Source of the DNA: Citrobacter tructae
GTDB lineage: Bacteria; Pseudomonadota; Gammaproteobacteria; Enterobacterales; Enterobacteriaceae
DNA: 64,000 nt
Assembly (NCBI RefSeq): GCF_004684345.1
Contig: NZ_CP038469.1
Coordinates: 868,001 to 932,000, forward strand
Direction: 5' to 3'
A program made the position numbers and the translations under genes. Positions 9,579-19,127 of the stretch are shown in pieces. Below the pieces are notes generated by a model, which was given only the letters and a program-made list of their open reading frames with translations, was not told the DNA's origin and did not search any database. Position 1 is the first letter of the stretch, and each line of letters opens with the position of its first letter.

Positions 9579-10196
9579 TTACACCTCCCTCGGGTTTGCC
9601 AGATAACCGGTGGTATCCCCGGTTGGACGGGTGTTGGCGTTAGGTTTAATCACAATATTCGGTTTGGTGAAGTGCGCGCCCGGTAGTGGGGCCACCGCCG
9701 CCAACGTGCCGTGCTTTTTACGCAGCTCATCAATCGGGCCAAAATCCAGTGCGCGTAACGGGCAGGACTCAACGCAGATGGGCTTTTTACCATCGGCAAC
9801 GCGGTCATGGCAGCCGTCACATTTGGTCATATGCCCTTTGGACGAGTTGTACTGTGGTGCGCCATAAGGGCAGGCCATATGGCAATAGCGACAGCCGATG
9901 CACACGTCCTCATCAACGACGACAAAGCCATCTTCACGTTTATGCATGGCACCGCTCGGACATACCTTGGTGCAGGCCGGATCTTCGCAGTGGTTGCAAG
10001 AGATCGAGAGATAATAGGCGAAAACGTTTTGCTGCCAGACGCCATTATCTTCCAGCCAGTCGCCACCAGCGTATTCATAAATGCGACGAAAGCTAACGTC
10101 CGGGGTTAAATCTTTATAGTCTTTACAGGCCAGTTCGCAGGTTTTGCAACCGGTACAACGTGCGGAGTCGATAAAAAATCCGTATTGAGCATTCAT
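9579..10196 (-). CDS. ynfG: YnfG four-cluster iron-sulfur subunit (DmsB type)
   Basis: Electron-transfer subunit of 205 residues with four cysteine groups for four [4Fe-4S] clusters: CTGCKTCELAC near residue 16, CNHCEDPACTKVCP, CIGCRYCHMACP and CDGCHDRVADGKKPICVESCP-type spacing. It has no signal peptide, as expected of a subunit exported together with its twin-arginine partner YnfE. It follows ynfE by 10 bases. Confidence 0.95.
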   Translation of the reverse strand: MNAQYGFFIDSARCTGCKTCELACKDYKDLTPDVSFRRIYEYAGGDWLEDNGVWQQNVFAYYLSISCNHCEDPACTKVCPSGAMHKREDGFVVVDEDVCIGCRYCHMACPYGAPQYNSSKGHMTKCDGCHDRVADGKKPICVESCPLRALDFGPIDELRKKHGTLAAVAPLPGAHFTKPNIVIKPNANTRPTGDTTGYLANPREV

Positions 10197-10206
10197 GAGT
10201 TAATCC

Positions 10207-12642
10207 TTAAACCTTCTCAATCTCGACCAGGTTAGTGTGCTGCGGGTTACCTTTGGCTAACGGCGACGGACGCTGGGTGGTCAGCGTGTTTACACATGCA
10301 CCATGGTCAATTTTGTCGCCAGACATATCGGCATCGTGCCAGGCTCCTTGGCCCATTGCGCTGACGCCAGGGAGAATACGAGGGGTCACTTTTGCGGGAA
10401 TACGCACTTCGCCGCGATCGTTAAAAACCCGTACCATATCGCCATTGGCAATACCGCGTTTTTGCGCATCCAGCGGATTGATCCAGACCTCCTGGCGACA
10501 GGACATCTGGAGAACGTCAATGTTGCCGTAGCTTGAGTGGGTTCGGGATTTGTAGTGGAATCCAAAAAGCTGCAACGGGAAGCTACTGCGTTTGGGGTCG
10601 TCCCAACCTTCAAATGTCGAGGCATAGACAGGCAGTGGGCTAATGACATCGTCTTTTTGCAGCTCCCAGGTACTGGCAATTTTAGCCAGTCGACTGGAAT
10701 AGATTTCAATCTTGCCTGACGGCGTTTTCAGTGGATTGGCATCGGGGTCTTCACGGAATTTTTTGTAGGCGACGTAGTGCCCGTTAGGATCTTTGCGTTT
10801 ATAAATCCCCATTTTTTTTAGTTCGTCATAAGAAGGGAGCATAGGGTCTTTGGCCAGCATTTTGGCATACAGATACTGTAGCCATTGCTCCTGCGTACGT
10901 CCTTCGGTAAAGCGTTGATAGATGTCATTACCAAGACGTTTTGCAACTTCGCTCATTATCCAGTAGATGGGTTTGCGTTCGAATTTTGCAGAGGTTGCGG
11001 GTTGAATAAAGATCAGGTATCCCATGTTCCCGGCGTAATCGTTTGGGATAATGTCTTCTTGTTCAACAGTCATCAGATCGGGCAGCAGAATATCGGCATA
11101 TTTGGCTGAGGAAGTCATGAAATTCTCAATGACCACAATCATTTCGCATTTCGACTCATCCTGCAGGATCTCGTGCGTTTTATTGATATCGGAATGCTGG
11201 TTGGTAATGGTATTGCCCGCATAGTTCCAGATAAATTTAATCGGTACGTCGAGTTTATCCTTACCACGCACACCGTCCCGGATGGCGGTCATCTCGGTCC
11301 CGCGCGCGATAGCGTCGGTCCAGCTAAAACAGGATATTTGCGTCTTGATTGGGTTATCGGGCAACGGCATGCGCTCAATCGTAATGGTATAGGTGGATTC
11401 ACGTGCGCCGCTGTTACCACCGTTGATGCCCACATTACCGGTCAGGATGGGTAACATGGCAATGGCCCGGGAAGTCAATTCACCGTTTGCCTGGCGCTGT
11501 GGTCCCCACCCCTGGCAGATGTACGCCGGTTTGGTACTGCCGATCTCTCTGCCTAATTTTATAATGCGCTCGGCCGGGATCCCGGTGATGTGGGATGCCC
11601 ATTCTGGTGTCTTCGCAATACCATCATCGCCGTCACCCAAAATATAGGCTTTGTAATGTCCGTTTGCGGGGGCGTCGATGGGAAGGGTGTTTTCGTCATA
11701 ACCTATGCAGTACTTGTCGAGGAACGGTTGGTCGACAAGTTTCTCGTTAATCAGCACCCAGGCAATTCCTGCCACAAGTGCGGCGTCTGTGCCCGGACGA
11801 ATTGGGATCCATTCATCTTCACGACCCGCTGCGGTATCTGTATAACGAGGGTCGATAACGATCATTCGGGCATTTGAACGTTCCCGGGCTTGTTCCAGGA
11901 AGTAGGTAATACCGCCGCCGCTCATGCGTGTTTCGGCTGGGTTATTGCCGAACATGACGACCAGTTTGGTGTTTTCGATGTCTGAAGTGCTATTGCCGTC
12001 ATTTGAGCCGTAGGTATAAGGCATTGCGGCTGCAATTTGGGCCGTACTGTACGTCCCATAATGGCTGAGGAATCCGCCATAGCAGTTCATCAAGCGCGCC
12101 ACCAGCGAGGCGTAAGGGGAAGAGCGTGTAATGTTGCCGCCAACAATGCCGGAGGTATAGTTGATGTAGACCGCTTCGTTTCCATATTTTTGGACGGTAT
12201 CTTTTAGGCTGGTACTGATGGTGTCCAGTGCTTCCTGCCAGCTTATGCGCTCGAATTTACCCTCGCCGCGTTTCCCCACACGCTTCATAGGATAATTAAG
12301 GCGATCGGGATGATTAATACGTCGACGAATAGAACGACCGCGAAGGCAGGCGCGAACCTGGTGCTGACCATAGATGTCGTCGCCAGTGTTGTCGGTTTCT
12401 ACCCACACAACCTCGTCATCCTTAACGTGGAGCTGTAGCGCGCAGCGACTGCCGCAGTTGACTGAGCACGCGCCCCAAACCACTTTATCTTCTCTCGGTT
12501 GTATTGCCTGTTGTACCGCCGCCGCCGCACGCGCGCCAAAAGGCAATGAAAAGCCTCCTGCGGCAAGTGCCAGCGTACCGATTGCCGAAGACTTAACTAA
12601 CGTCCTACGGCTAATACCTCCATATTGTTCAACTTTAGACAT
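10207..12642 (-). CDS. ynfE: YnfE molybdopterin oxidoreductase, DMSO/selenate reductase type
   Basis: Catalytic subunit of 811 residues. The N-terminus is a twin-arginine leader (ISRRTLVKSSAIG), followed by a [4Fe-4S] site in WGACSVNCGSRC and the molybdopterin domains of the DMSO-reductase family, ending in the dinucleotide-binding domain. In E. coli YnfE/YnfF are linked to selenate reduction and can partly replace DmsA. I start at the ATG at 12642, six bases after GGAG; four extra upstream residues are unlikely. K-12 has two tandem catalytic genes, ynfE and ynfF; only one is present here, and its N-terminal sequence is closer to ynfE. Confidence 0.94.
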   Translation of the reverse strand: MSKVEQYGGISRRTLVKSSAIGTLALAAGGFSLPFGARAAAAVQQAIQPREDKVVWGACSVNCGSRCALQLHVKDDEVVWVETDNTGDDIYGQHQVRACLRGRSIRRRINHPDRLNYPMKRVGKRGEGKFERISWQEALDTISTSLKDTVQKYGNEAVYINYTSGIVGGNITRSSPYASLVARLMNCYGGFLSHYGTYSTAQIAAAMPYTYGSNDGNSTSDIENTKLVVMFGNNPAETRMSGGGITYFLEQARERSNARMIVIDPRYTDTAAGREDEWIPIRPGTDAALVAGIAWVLINEKLVDQPFLDKYCIGYDENTLPIDAPANGHYKAYILGDGDDGIAKTPEWASHITGIPAERIIKLGREIGSTKPAYICQGWGPQRQANGELTSRAIAMLPILTGNVGINGGNSGARESTYTITIERMPLPDNPIKTQISCFSWTDAIARGTEMTAIRDGVRGKDKLDVPIKFIWNYAGNTITNQHSDINKTHEILQDESKCEMIVVIENFMTSSAKYADILLPDLMTVEQEDIIPNDYAGNMGYLIFIQPATSAKFERKPIYWIMSEVAKRLGNDIYQRFTEGRTQEQWLQYLYAKMLAKDPMLPSYDELKKMGIYKRKDPNGHYVAYKKFREDPDANPLKTPSGKIEIYSSRLAKIASTWELQKDDVISPLPVYASTFEGWDDPKRSSFPLQLFGFHYKSRTHSSYGNIDVLQMSCRQEVWINPLDAQKRGIANGDMVRVFNDRGEVRIPAKVTPRILPGVSAMGQGAWHDADMSGDKIDHGACVNTLTTQRPSPLAKGNPQHTNLVEIEKV
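11680..11687 (+). other. KOPS octamer GGGAAGGG
   Basis: Exact match to GGGNAGGG on the plus strand within ynfE, opposite to that gene's direction, and pointing toward dif. Confidence 0.5.
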
Positions 12643-12743
12643 AACCCACTCCATTATAGTTATCGCTATATATTATTTTTCGCAACGAAATTAATAGCAT
12701 GCTAATGATGGAGTGAGTTTACCTATTTAGGGGTGAGGTATTA

Positions 12744-12757
12744 TTAATGCATATCAA
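12744..12757 (-). promoter_or_regulatory. FNR-like box upstream of ynfE
   Basis: Read on the minus strand the site is TTGATATGCATTAA, one mismatch from the FNR consensus TTGATnnnnATCAA, about 100 bases before the ynfE start. Anaerobic activation of this operon by FNR is known in E. coli. A NarL-type heptamer, TACCTAT, sits at 12720-12726 between the box and the gene and could mediate nitrate repression. Confidence 0.6.
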
Positions 12758-12791
12758 ACTTGGCATAACCCTCCGCGAACGGAGGGCAAGT

Positions 12792-13097
12792 TTATTGTGG
12801 TTCGGCGGAGTGACCGTCCTGAGAAGGCGTGCTATTGGCGGGGGCGTTACCGCTGCTAGTGCGAGCATAAAGGATTTTATGCGTATCGTTGGCACAATGT
12901 CCCACGACCAGAGAATCCGGCTGATCGGCCTGATCGTTAGGTACGATACTTAAGGTGAAGCTGGATTCCGCCACCCCATTATTAATAATACGCTGTTCAA
13001 TATCGCTCCTGACTCTTTCACACGACGCAGGTGCCGCCAGAACTTGCTGGGAGGCAATTATTAGCAAACTTGCAGCAATTCCTGTAGAGAATTTCAT
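12792..13097 (-). CDS. ynfD: YnfD, small exported DUF1161 protein
   Basis: About 101 residues with an N-terminal signal peptide (hydrophobic run after MKFSTG, likely cleavage after VLAAPA). The mature part has two cysteines and the family motif SDIEQRIINNGV. Function unknown. Three candidate starts lie side by side (TTG, ATG, ATG at 13103-13095); the second ATG has the best spacing from AAAGGAG. Confidence 0.85.
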   Translation of the reverse strand: MKFSTGIAASLLIIASQQVLAAPASCERVRSDIEQRIINNGVAESSFTLSIVPNDQADQPDSLVVGHCANDTHKILYARTSSGNAPANSTPSQDGHSAEPQ

Positions 13098-13167
13098 CAT
13101 CAACTCCTTTCATGATAGACATCCATTAAGATTAGCATTTCTGGTGTAAATAACTGTATTTGCTAAT

Positions 13168-13914
13168 ATGATTGAGAATTATCCCTCTATGCCGGTGAAA
13201 AATGTGAAGAAACAGACCCTGTTAGGATTCCTGTGCGTCGTGTTAGTTGGGTGTGATAACGGCAAAAAGCTGGTTTCCTTCACACCGGAAATGGCCAGTT
13301 TCTCCAATGAATTCGATTTTGATCCCCTGCGTGGCCCGGTGAAGGATTTCAGTCAAACGCTGCTGAATGACAAAGGTGAAGTGACTAAGCGCGTAAGCGG
13401 CACACTCTCTCAGGAAGGGTGTTTTGATACGCTGGAGTTGCACGATATTGAGAGCAATAGCGGAATGGCGTTAGTGCTGGATGCCAATTACTACCTGGAT
13501 GCCGAGACGCTGGAAAAAAAGATCCGTTTACAGGGAAAATGTCAGCTGGCTGAATTACCTGCTGCCGGGGTAGTGTGGGACACCGATGATAATGGCTTCG
13601 TTGTTTCGGCGACGGGTAAAGAAATGACGGTGCAGTACCGGTACGACACAGAGGGTTATCCGCTGGGAAAAACCACCGTCAGTAAAGACAATACGTTGCG
13701 TGTTAAGGCGAAACCATCGGTCGATCCGCTGAAAAAATTAGATTATACGGCAGAGAGCATGTTGAACGATCGTTCGTTGGGGAATGTTAAGCAAACATGT
13801 GAATACGATGATTATGCGAATCCGCTCAACTGCCAGCTTGTTATCGTTGATGAAAGCACGAAGCCGGCAGTTGAACATCATTACACGATTAAAAACACCA
13901 TTGATTACTACTAA
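13168..13914 (+). CDS. ynfC: YnfC predicted lipoprotein (UPF0257)
   Basis: Probable outer-membrane-directed lipoprotein. A lipobox (LVGC) ends a short signal peptide, and the body from SFTPEMASFSNEFDFDPLRGPVKDF onward matches YnfC. Function unknown. The start is uncertain: ATG at 13168, ATG at 13189 and GTG at 13204 are all in frame, and none has a strong ribosome site. The shorter forms give a more typical lipoprotein signal. Confidence 0.85.
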   Translation: MIENYPSMPVKNVKKQTLLGFLCVVLVGCDNGKKLVSFTPEMASFSNEFDFDPLRGPVKDFSQTLLNDKGEVTKRVSGTLSQEGCFDTLELHDIESNSGMALVLDANYYLDAETLEKKIRLQGKCQLAELPAAGVVWDTDDNGFVVSATGKEMTVQYRYDTEGYPLGKTTVSKDNTLRVKAKPSVDPLKKLDYTAESMLNDRSLGNVKQTCEYDDYANPLNCQLVIVDESTKPAVEHHYTIKNTIDYY

Positions 13915-13919
13915 CCGTC

Positions 13920-14480
13920 TTACTGTGCGGTAGGCTGCAACAGGTTAGTAACGGGTGCTTTATGTTCCGCCAGATACTGGTGCTGGAAAATACACATGCG
14001 GATAGTGTTACGGTACTGTCCGTTAATAAAGAACTCATGAATCAGTTCGCCTTCCACCATAAAACCGAGTTTGCGGTAGATGTGAATGGCTTTTTCATTT
14101 TCTTTATCGACGATCAGGTACAGCTTATATAAATTGAGCACGGTGAAGCCGTAATCCATCGCCAGCTTTGCCGCTCGCGTGGCGAGACCTTTACCCTGGA
14201 AATCCGGCGAAATAATGATCTGAAATTCGGCCCGGCGGTGCACATGGTTGATTTCTACCAGTTCCACCAGACCGGCTTTTTCGCCGTTGCACTCCACCAC
14301 AAAGCGGCGTTCGCTTTGGTCATGAATATGCTTGTCATACAGGTCTGACAGTTCAACGAACGCTTCATACGGCTCTTCGAACCAGTAACGCATCACGCTA
14401 GCGTTGTTATCGAGTTGATGAACAAATCGTAAATCTTCACGCTCCAGCGGGCGCAGCTTAACACTGAGGGCGCTTGTCAT
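13920..14480 (-). CDS. speG: SpeG spermidine N1-acetyltransferase
   Basis: GNAT enzyme of 186 residues that transfers acetyl from acetyl-CoA to spermidine or spermine and so limits polyamine toxicity. The acetyl-CoA loop is visible in GKGLATRAAKLAMDYGF, and ERRFVVECNGEKAGLVELVEINHVHRRAEF holds the polyamine-site region. The start at 14480 gives the E. coli length, with AAGGA seven bases upstream. It converges with ynfC with 5 bases between stops. Confidence 0.96.
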   Translation of the reverse strand: MTSALSVKLRPLEREDLRFVHQLDNNASVMRYWFEEPYEAFVELSDLYDKHIHDQSERRFVVECNGEKAGLVELVEINHVHRRAEFQIIISPDFQGKGLATRAAKLAMDYGFTVLNLYKLYLIVDKENEKAIHIYRKLGFMVEGELIHEFFINGQYRNTIRMCIFQHQYLAEHKAPVTNLLQPTAQ

Positions 14481-14517
14481 ATCGTATCCTTTCAATTTCC
14501 TTTATTGAGCACAAAAA

Positions 14518-14859
14518 TTATGGCGCGACAGTACGACCGGTTCGGCGGTCAAGACAGCGCAAGGTGTTAGGTTCCCAATAGGCATTAATGTTGGCGCTCT
14601 GTTCGCACTTATCGCGGCTGTCAAAGGCCACGTCAGCTTTGTCCCACTCTTTCTCGGTACGCGTATTAACCTTATGGCGCAAATTACGTGTATCGTTCCA
14701 CTGTTCCTTTTCCATTGCGGCCTGTTGACGGCTTTGGGCGCTGTCCCCGGACTCAATGACCAGTTTACTGGTTTCAGCAAATGCGGAAGAGGTGTATACA
14801 ACCGCCGCCAGCGTAAGCATGGCCGTCAGGCACAGGCGTTTGCTCAGTGTGTTGTTCAT
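14518..14859 (-). CDS. ynfB: YnfB small exported protein (UPF0482)
   Basis: 113 residues with a signal peptide likely cleaved after SSAFA. The mature protein is charged and conserved (KLVIESGDSAQSRQQAAMEKEQWNDTR), with two cysteines near the C-terminus. Function unknown. Divergent from ynfA. Confidence 0.88.
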   Translation of the reverse strand: MNNTLSKRLCLTAMLTLAAVVYTSSAFAETSKLVIESGDSAQSRQQAAMEKEQWNDTRNLRHKVNTRTEKEWDKADVAFDSRDKCEQSANINAYWEPNTLRCLDRRTGRTVAP

Positions 14860-15012
14860 GGCGAATTCCTTTTATGAGAAAGGCAAAAAACGATAAAACA
14901 GGGTTAAATTCTACACCATTCCTGTTCCGGGTCATACCCGCCCGGCAGATATGGATAAACTGACCGCATTCTGTCGTATCATGTTTCAACCGAACGTCAC
15001 TGAATATTATCC

Positions 15013-15339
15013 ATGCTTAAAACTACCTTACTTTTTTTTATCACAGCGCTATGTGAAATCATCGGCTGTTTTTTACCCTGGCTCTGGTTAAAGAGAGGCG
15101 CAACGGCTTGGCTGCTTCTCCCGGCAGGCGTGTCACTGGCCTTATTTGTCTGGCTGCTGACGCTGCATCCGGCCGCGAGCGGGCGCGTATATGCGGCGTA
15201 TGGCGGTGTTTATGTGGTGACCGCACTCATGTGGCTGCGCCTTGTCGATGGTGTAAAACTGAGCCTGTACGACTGGTCCGGGGCGTTGGTAGCGCTGTGT
15301 GGAATGCTGATTATCGTGGCCGGATGGGGGCGCTCATAG
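15013..15339 (+). CDS. ynfA: YnfA small membrane protein (UPF0060)
   Basis: 108 residues forming four transmembrane segments. It resembles small multidrug resistance proteins in size and topology. YnfA homologues have been reported to act as SMR-type efflux pumps; the substrate here is not known. CEIIGCFLPWLWLKR and AAYGGVYV are the conserved segments. Confidence 0.92.
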   Translation: MLKTTLLFFITALCEIIGCFLPWLWLKRGATAWLLLPAGVSLALFVWLLTLHPAASGRVYAAYGGVYVVTALMWLRLVDGVKLSLYDWSGALVALCGMLIIVAGWGRS

Positions 15340-15381
15340 CGCCTTTTTTGTGATCGATTAGCGTTTTTTTGATCATTATAC

Positions 15382-15394
15382 TTGTATGGTAGTA
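15382..15394 (+). promoter_or_regulatory. Candidate RspR operator in the rspA promoter
   Basis: The sequence TTGTATGGTAGTA lies just after a TATACT-like -10 element, 53 bases before rspA. A near-copy (11 of 13 bases, opposite strand) lies upstream of ydfI at 20796-20808. Sharing of the motif by two promoters of one sugar-acid module, with the GntR regulator RspR nearby, suggests an operator. Confidence 0.4.
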
Positions 15395-15446
15395 GCTCAG
15401 TTGGGTAAGTTTCCTGCATCAGACAAAGAGATGTAAGGAATAAAGT

Positions 15447-16661
15447 ATGAAGATTGTAGGGGCTGAAGTTTTTGTCACCTGTCCGGGGCGTAATTTCGTT
15501 ACGTTGAAAATCACCACTGAGGACGGAATTACGGGCTTAGGGGACGCCACGCTGAATGGACGCGAGTTATCTGTTGCGTCCTATCTGAGAGATCATGTGT
15601 GTCCTCAGCTTATTGGCCGTGACGCACACCGCATTGAGGACATCTGGCAGTTCTTCTATAAAGGTGCGTACTGGCGTCGTGGCCCGGTTACCATGTCGGC
15701 GATTTCCGCTGTCGATATGGCGCTGTGGGATATCAAAGCGAAAGCCGCGAATATGCCGCTTTACCAGCTGCTGGGTGGTGCATCCCGCGAAGGCGTGATG
15801 GTTTACTGCCACACTACCGGTCGTACCATTGATGATGTGCTGGAAGATTACGCGCGCCATCAGGAGATGGGTTTTAAAGCGATTCGCGTCCAGTGTGGCG
15901 TACCTGGTATGAAAACCACCTATGGGATGTCGAAAGGCAAAGGGCTGGCTTATGAGCCCGCGACCAAGGGACAGTGGCCGGAAGAGCAGCTGTGGTCGAC
16001 GGAAAAATACCTCGATTTCACCCCGCAGTTGTTTGACGCTGTCCGTAATAAATTCGGTTTTAACGAACACCTTCTTCATGACATGCACCACCGCCTGACG
16101 CCGATTGAAGCTGCGCGTTTTGGTAAGAGCATCGAAGAGTATCGCCTGTTCTGGATGGAAGATCCGACCCCAGCTGAAAACCAGGAGTGCTTCCGACTGA
16201 TTCGCCAGCACACGGTGACGCCGATTGCGGTAGGGGAAGTCTTTAACAGCATCTGGGATTGTAAACAGCTGATTGAAGAACAGCTGATCGACTATATCCG
16301 CACCACCATTACCCATGCGGGCGGCATCACCGGCATGCGTCGCATTGCCGATTTTGCGTCGTTGTACCAGGTGCGTACCGGCTCTCATGGACCTTCCGAT
16401 CTGTCGCCAGTCTGTATGGCTGCTGCGCTGCATTTTGACCTGTGGGTGCCGAATTTCGGTGTACAAGAATATATGGGCTATTCCGAGCAGATGCTGGAAG
16501 TATTCCCGCATAACTGGACGTTCGATAGCGGCTATATGCACCCTGGTGACAAACCGGGGCTGGGTATTGAGTTCGACGAAAAACTCGCAGCGAAATACCC
16601 GTACGATCCGGCCTATCTGCCCGTCGCGCGTCTGGAAGATGGAACCTTGTGGAACTGGTAA
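15447..16661 (+). CDS. rspA: RspA, enolase-superfamily sugar-acid dehydratase
   Basis: 404-residue member of the mannonate dehydratase subgroup of the enolase superfamily. It dehydrates D-mannonate or related aldonates to 2-keto-3-deoxy acids, although several members have low activity. The sequence is nearly identical to E. coli RspA throughout. First gene of a run rspA-rspB-ydfJ-MHS transporter-ydfI on one strand. TAAGGAA lies upstream of the ATG. Also known for an overexpression effect on starvation signalling in E. coli. Confidence 0.96.
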   Translation: MKIVGAEVFVTCPGRNFVTLKITTEDGITGLGDATLNGRELSVASYLRDHVCPQLIGRDAHRIEDIWQFFYKGAYWRRGPVTMSAISAVDMALWDIKAKAANMPLYQLLGGASREGVMVYCHTTGRTIDDVLEDYARHQEMGFKAIRVQCGVPGMKTTYGMSKGKGLAYEPATKGQWPEEQLWSTEKYLDFTPQLFDAVRNKFGFNEHLLHDMHHRLTPIEAARFGKSIEEYRLFWMEDPTPAENQECFRLIRQHTVTPIAVGEVFNSIWDCKQLIEEQLIDYIRTTITHAGGITGMRRIADFASLYQVRTGSHGPSDLSPVCMAAALHFDLWVPNFGVQEYMGYSEQMLEVFPHNWTFDSGYMHPGDKPGLGIEFDEKLAAKYPYDPAYLPVARLEDGTLWNW

Positions 16662-16674
16662 GGAGTGGTTTGCT

Positions 16675-17694
16675 ATGAAAAGTATTGTGATTGAAAAAGC
16701 GAATACGCTGGTTATTGAAGAGCGAGCAAATCCGACGCCAGCTGCTGGTGAAGTGAGGGTAAAGGTTAAGCTGGCGGGAATTTGTGGTTCTGATAGCCAT
16801 ATTTATCGTGGGCATAATCCATTCGCAAAATATCCACGGGTAATCGGCCACGAGTTTTTCGGCATTATTGATGCTGTCGGTGAGGGTGTTGATAGCTCAC
16901 GTTTGGGTGAGCGGGTGTCTGTTGATCCGGTGATCAGCTGCGGACACTGTTATCCCTGTTCAATCGGTAAACCTAACGTATGCACATCGTTGGTGGTACT
17001 AGGGGTTCACCGTGATGGCGGTTTTAGCGAGTTTGCCGTTGTACCGGCAAAAAATGCCTGGCTGATCCCGGATTCAGTGAAAGATGAGCATGCCGTTATG
17101 GTTGAGCCTTTCACTATTGCAGCGAACGTGACCGGGCAAGTCAAACCAACAGAAAACGACATCGCGCTGATTTACGGTGCAGGACCGATGGGGCTGACGA
17201 CCGTTCAGGCGCTTAAACGTGTCTATAACGTGAAAACGGTGGTTATTGCCGATAGGATCGAAGAACGTCTGGCGATGGCCAAACAGTGCGGCGCCGACTG
17301 GACCATTAACAATGGCCAGCAATCACTACAGGATTTTCTGACTGAGAAAGGGTTAAAACCCACAATCATCGTGGATGCAGCTTGTCATCCATCCATATTA
17401 CAGGAGGCTATCACGCTGGCATCACCGGCCGCACGGATTGTTTTGATGGGATTCTCAAGCGATCCTTGCCAGATTGTGCAGCAGGGTATTACAGGGAAAG
17501 AACTTTCAATTTATTCGTCGCGGTTAAATGCGAATAAATTCCCGGTAGTCATTGATTGGCTGGTTAAAGGACTTATCGACCCGAATAAACTTATTACACA
17601 CACTTTTGACTATCACCACGTTACAGACGCAATCGAATTGTTTGAGAAAGATCAGCAGCACTGCTGCAAAGTTTTACTCACATTCGCTGAATAA
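16675..17694 (+). CDS. rspB: RspB zinc-dependent alcohol dehydrogenase family protein
   Basis: 339-residue medium-chain dehydrogenase with the catalytic zinc region (GICGSDSHIYRGHNPF, then GHEFFG), a structural zinc group (CGHCYPCSIGKPNVC) and the NAD-binding fold (IYGAGPMGLTTVQALK). It probably oxidises a hexonate or related sugar acid for RspA. The ATG at 16675 follows AAGGAG and lies 13 bases after the rspA stop; longer in-frame extensions run through rspA in another frame and are not real. Confidence 0.95.
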   Translation: MKSIVIEKANTLVIEERANPTPAAGEVRVKVKLAGICGSDSHIYRGHNPFAKYPRVIGHEFFGIIDAVGEGVDSSRLGERVSVDPVISCGHCYPCSIGKPNVCTSLVVLGVHRDGGFSEFAVVPAKNAWLIPDSVKDEHAVMVEPFTIAANVTGQVKPTENDIALIYGAGPMGLTTVQALKRVYNVKTVVIADRIEERLAMAKQCGADWTINNGQQSLQDFLTEKGLKPTIIVDAACHPSILQEAITLASPAARIVLMGFSSDPCQIVQQGITGKELSIYSSRLNANKFPVVIDWLVKGLIDPNKLITHTFDYHHVTDAIELFEKDQQHCCKVLLTFAE

Positions 17695-17747
17695 TATTAA
17701 TTACTGCGAGTAAGTGGTACGCATCTTACCTCTTAGAGATTGCCAAT

Positions 17748-19127
17748 ATGAATCAAGAAAAACACGAAAGGTCAACGAAAGATTTGATGAGAGCCGCCAT
17801 TTCTGGATGGTTAGGTACAGCTCTCGAATTTATGGATTTTCAGTTATATTCTTTGGGTGCCGCACTGGTATTTCATGAGGTATTTTTCCCGGAACAATCA
17901 GCCGCGATGGCGCTCATTTTAGCGATGGGTACATACGGTGCCGGTTATATTGCTCGTATCGTTGGGGCATTTATATTCGGTAAAATGGGTGACAGCATCG
18001 GACGTAAAAAGGTGTTGTTTATTACCATCACCATGATGGGGATCTGTACAACGCTAATTGGCGTACTGCCGACCTATGCGCAAATTGGTATCTTTGCGCC
18101 AGTGTTGCTGGTGACGCTGCGTATCGTGCAGGGATTGGGGGCCGGCGCTGAAATTTCTGGCGCGGGAACCATGCTTGCAGAGTACGCACCTAAAGGAAAG
18201 CGTGGCATTATTTCCTCCCTTGTGGCTATGGGAACAAACTGCGGTACGCTCAGCGCAACGGCTATCTGGGCGGTGATGTTCTTCGCTCTTGATCGTGAGG
18301 AGTTGTTAGCCTGGGGTTGGCGTATTCCATTCCTGGCAAGCGTGGTGGTGATGATTTTTGCCATCTGGTTACGAATGAACCTCAAAGTAAGCCCTGTATT
18401 TGAGAAAGTGAATGATGGTGAAAATGCACCTGCATTAAATGACCCATCAGAGAATACGCTGGGGGCAATGTTCACCAGTAAGTCTTTCTGGCTGGCAACT
18501 GGATTGCGCTTTGGTCAGGCGGGTAATTCAGGTTTAATTCAGACATTCCTTGCAGGCTATCTGGTACAGACGTTATTATTTAATAAATCGATACCTACCG
18601 ATGCGTTGATGATAAGTTCTGTTATTGGGTTTATTACCATACCGCTTCTTGGATGGTTATCTGATAAATTCGGTCGTCGCTTGCCGTATATTATCCTGAA
18701 TATATCAGCAATTATTCTGGCATATCCAATGCTGTCTATTGTGGTTGATAATTCGTATAGTCCTGGCGTTATCATGACCGCGCTGATTGTGATCCACAAC
18801 TTTGCGGTGCTGGGATTATTTGCTCTCGAAAACATCACCATGGCTGAAATGTTCGGCGCACGTAATCGATTTACGCGTATGGCGATTTCTAAAGAAGCTG
18901 GCGGGTTAGTTGCCGTTGGTTTTGGTCCTGTGTTAGCCGGTATTTTTTGCAACATGACCAATTCCTGGTGGCCTATTTTGGTAATGGTCATCATTTACTC
19001 TCTGATCGGATTAGTTTCAGCTCTCCTGATGCCTGAAGTAAAAGATCGCGATTTGAGCGTTCTGGAAGATGCCGCAGAAGTAAGTAAAATCAAGAAGGTG
19101 CGTGCCGGTGTCACTCAGGCAAGTTAA
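17748..19127 (+). CDS. ydfJ: YdfJ, intact MHS-family transporter
   Basis: Metabolite:H+ symporter of the major facilitator superfamily, 459 residues. The signature GKMGDSIGRKK follows helix 2, and GAGAEISGAGTMLAEY marks the helix 4-5 region. It matches E. coli YdfJ, which in K-12 is cut at its 5' end by the Qin prophage and begins inside the first helix (MDFQLYSLG). Here about 28 further residues precede that point and the gene directly follows rspB, showing the uninterrupted arrangement. It probably imports the acid used by RspA/RspB. Confidence 0.92.
   Translation: MNQEKHERSTKDLMRAAISGWLGTALEFMDFQLYSLGAALVFHEVFFPEQSAAMALILAMGTYGAGYIARIVGAFIFGKMGDSIGRKKVLFITITMMGICTTLIGVLPTYAQIGIFAPVLLVTLRIVQGLGAGAEISGAGTMLAEYAPKGKRGIISSLVAMGTNCGTLSATAIWAVMFFALDREELLAWGWRIPFLASVVVMIFAIWLRMNLKVSPVFEKVNDGENAPALNDPSENTLGAMFTSKSFWLATGLRFGQAGNSGLIQTFLAGYLVQTLLFNKSIPTDALMISSVIGFITIPLLGWLSDKFGRRLPYIILNISAIILAYPMLSIVVDNSYSPGVIMTALIVIHNFAVLGLFALENITMAEMFGARNRFTRMAISKEAGGLVAVGFGPVLAGIFCNMTNSWWPILVMVIIYSLIGLVSALLMPEVKDRDLSVLEDAAEVSKIKKVRAGVTQAS

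Noticed and set aside
15386..15408. Stretch resembling a tRNA D-arm (GTAGCTCAGTTGGGTAAG) before rspA
   Set aside because: No acceptor, anticodon or T-arm with GGTTCGAATC can be found around it, so it is not a tRNA; probably chance or a very short remnant.
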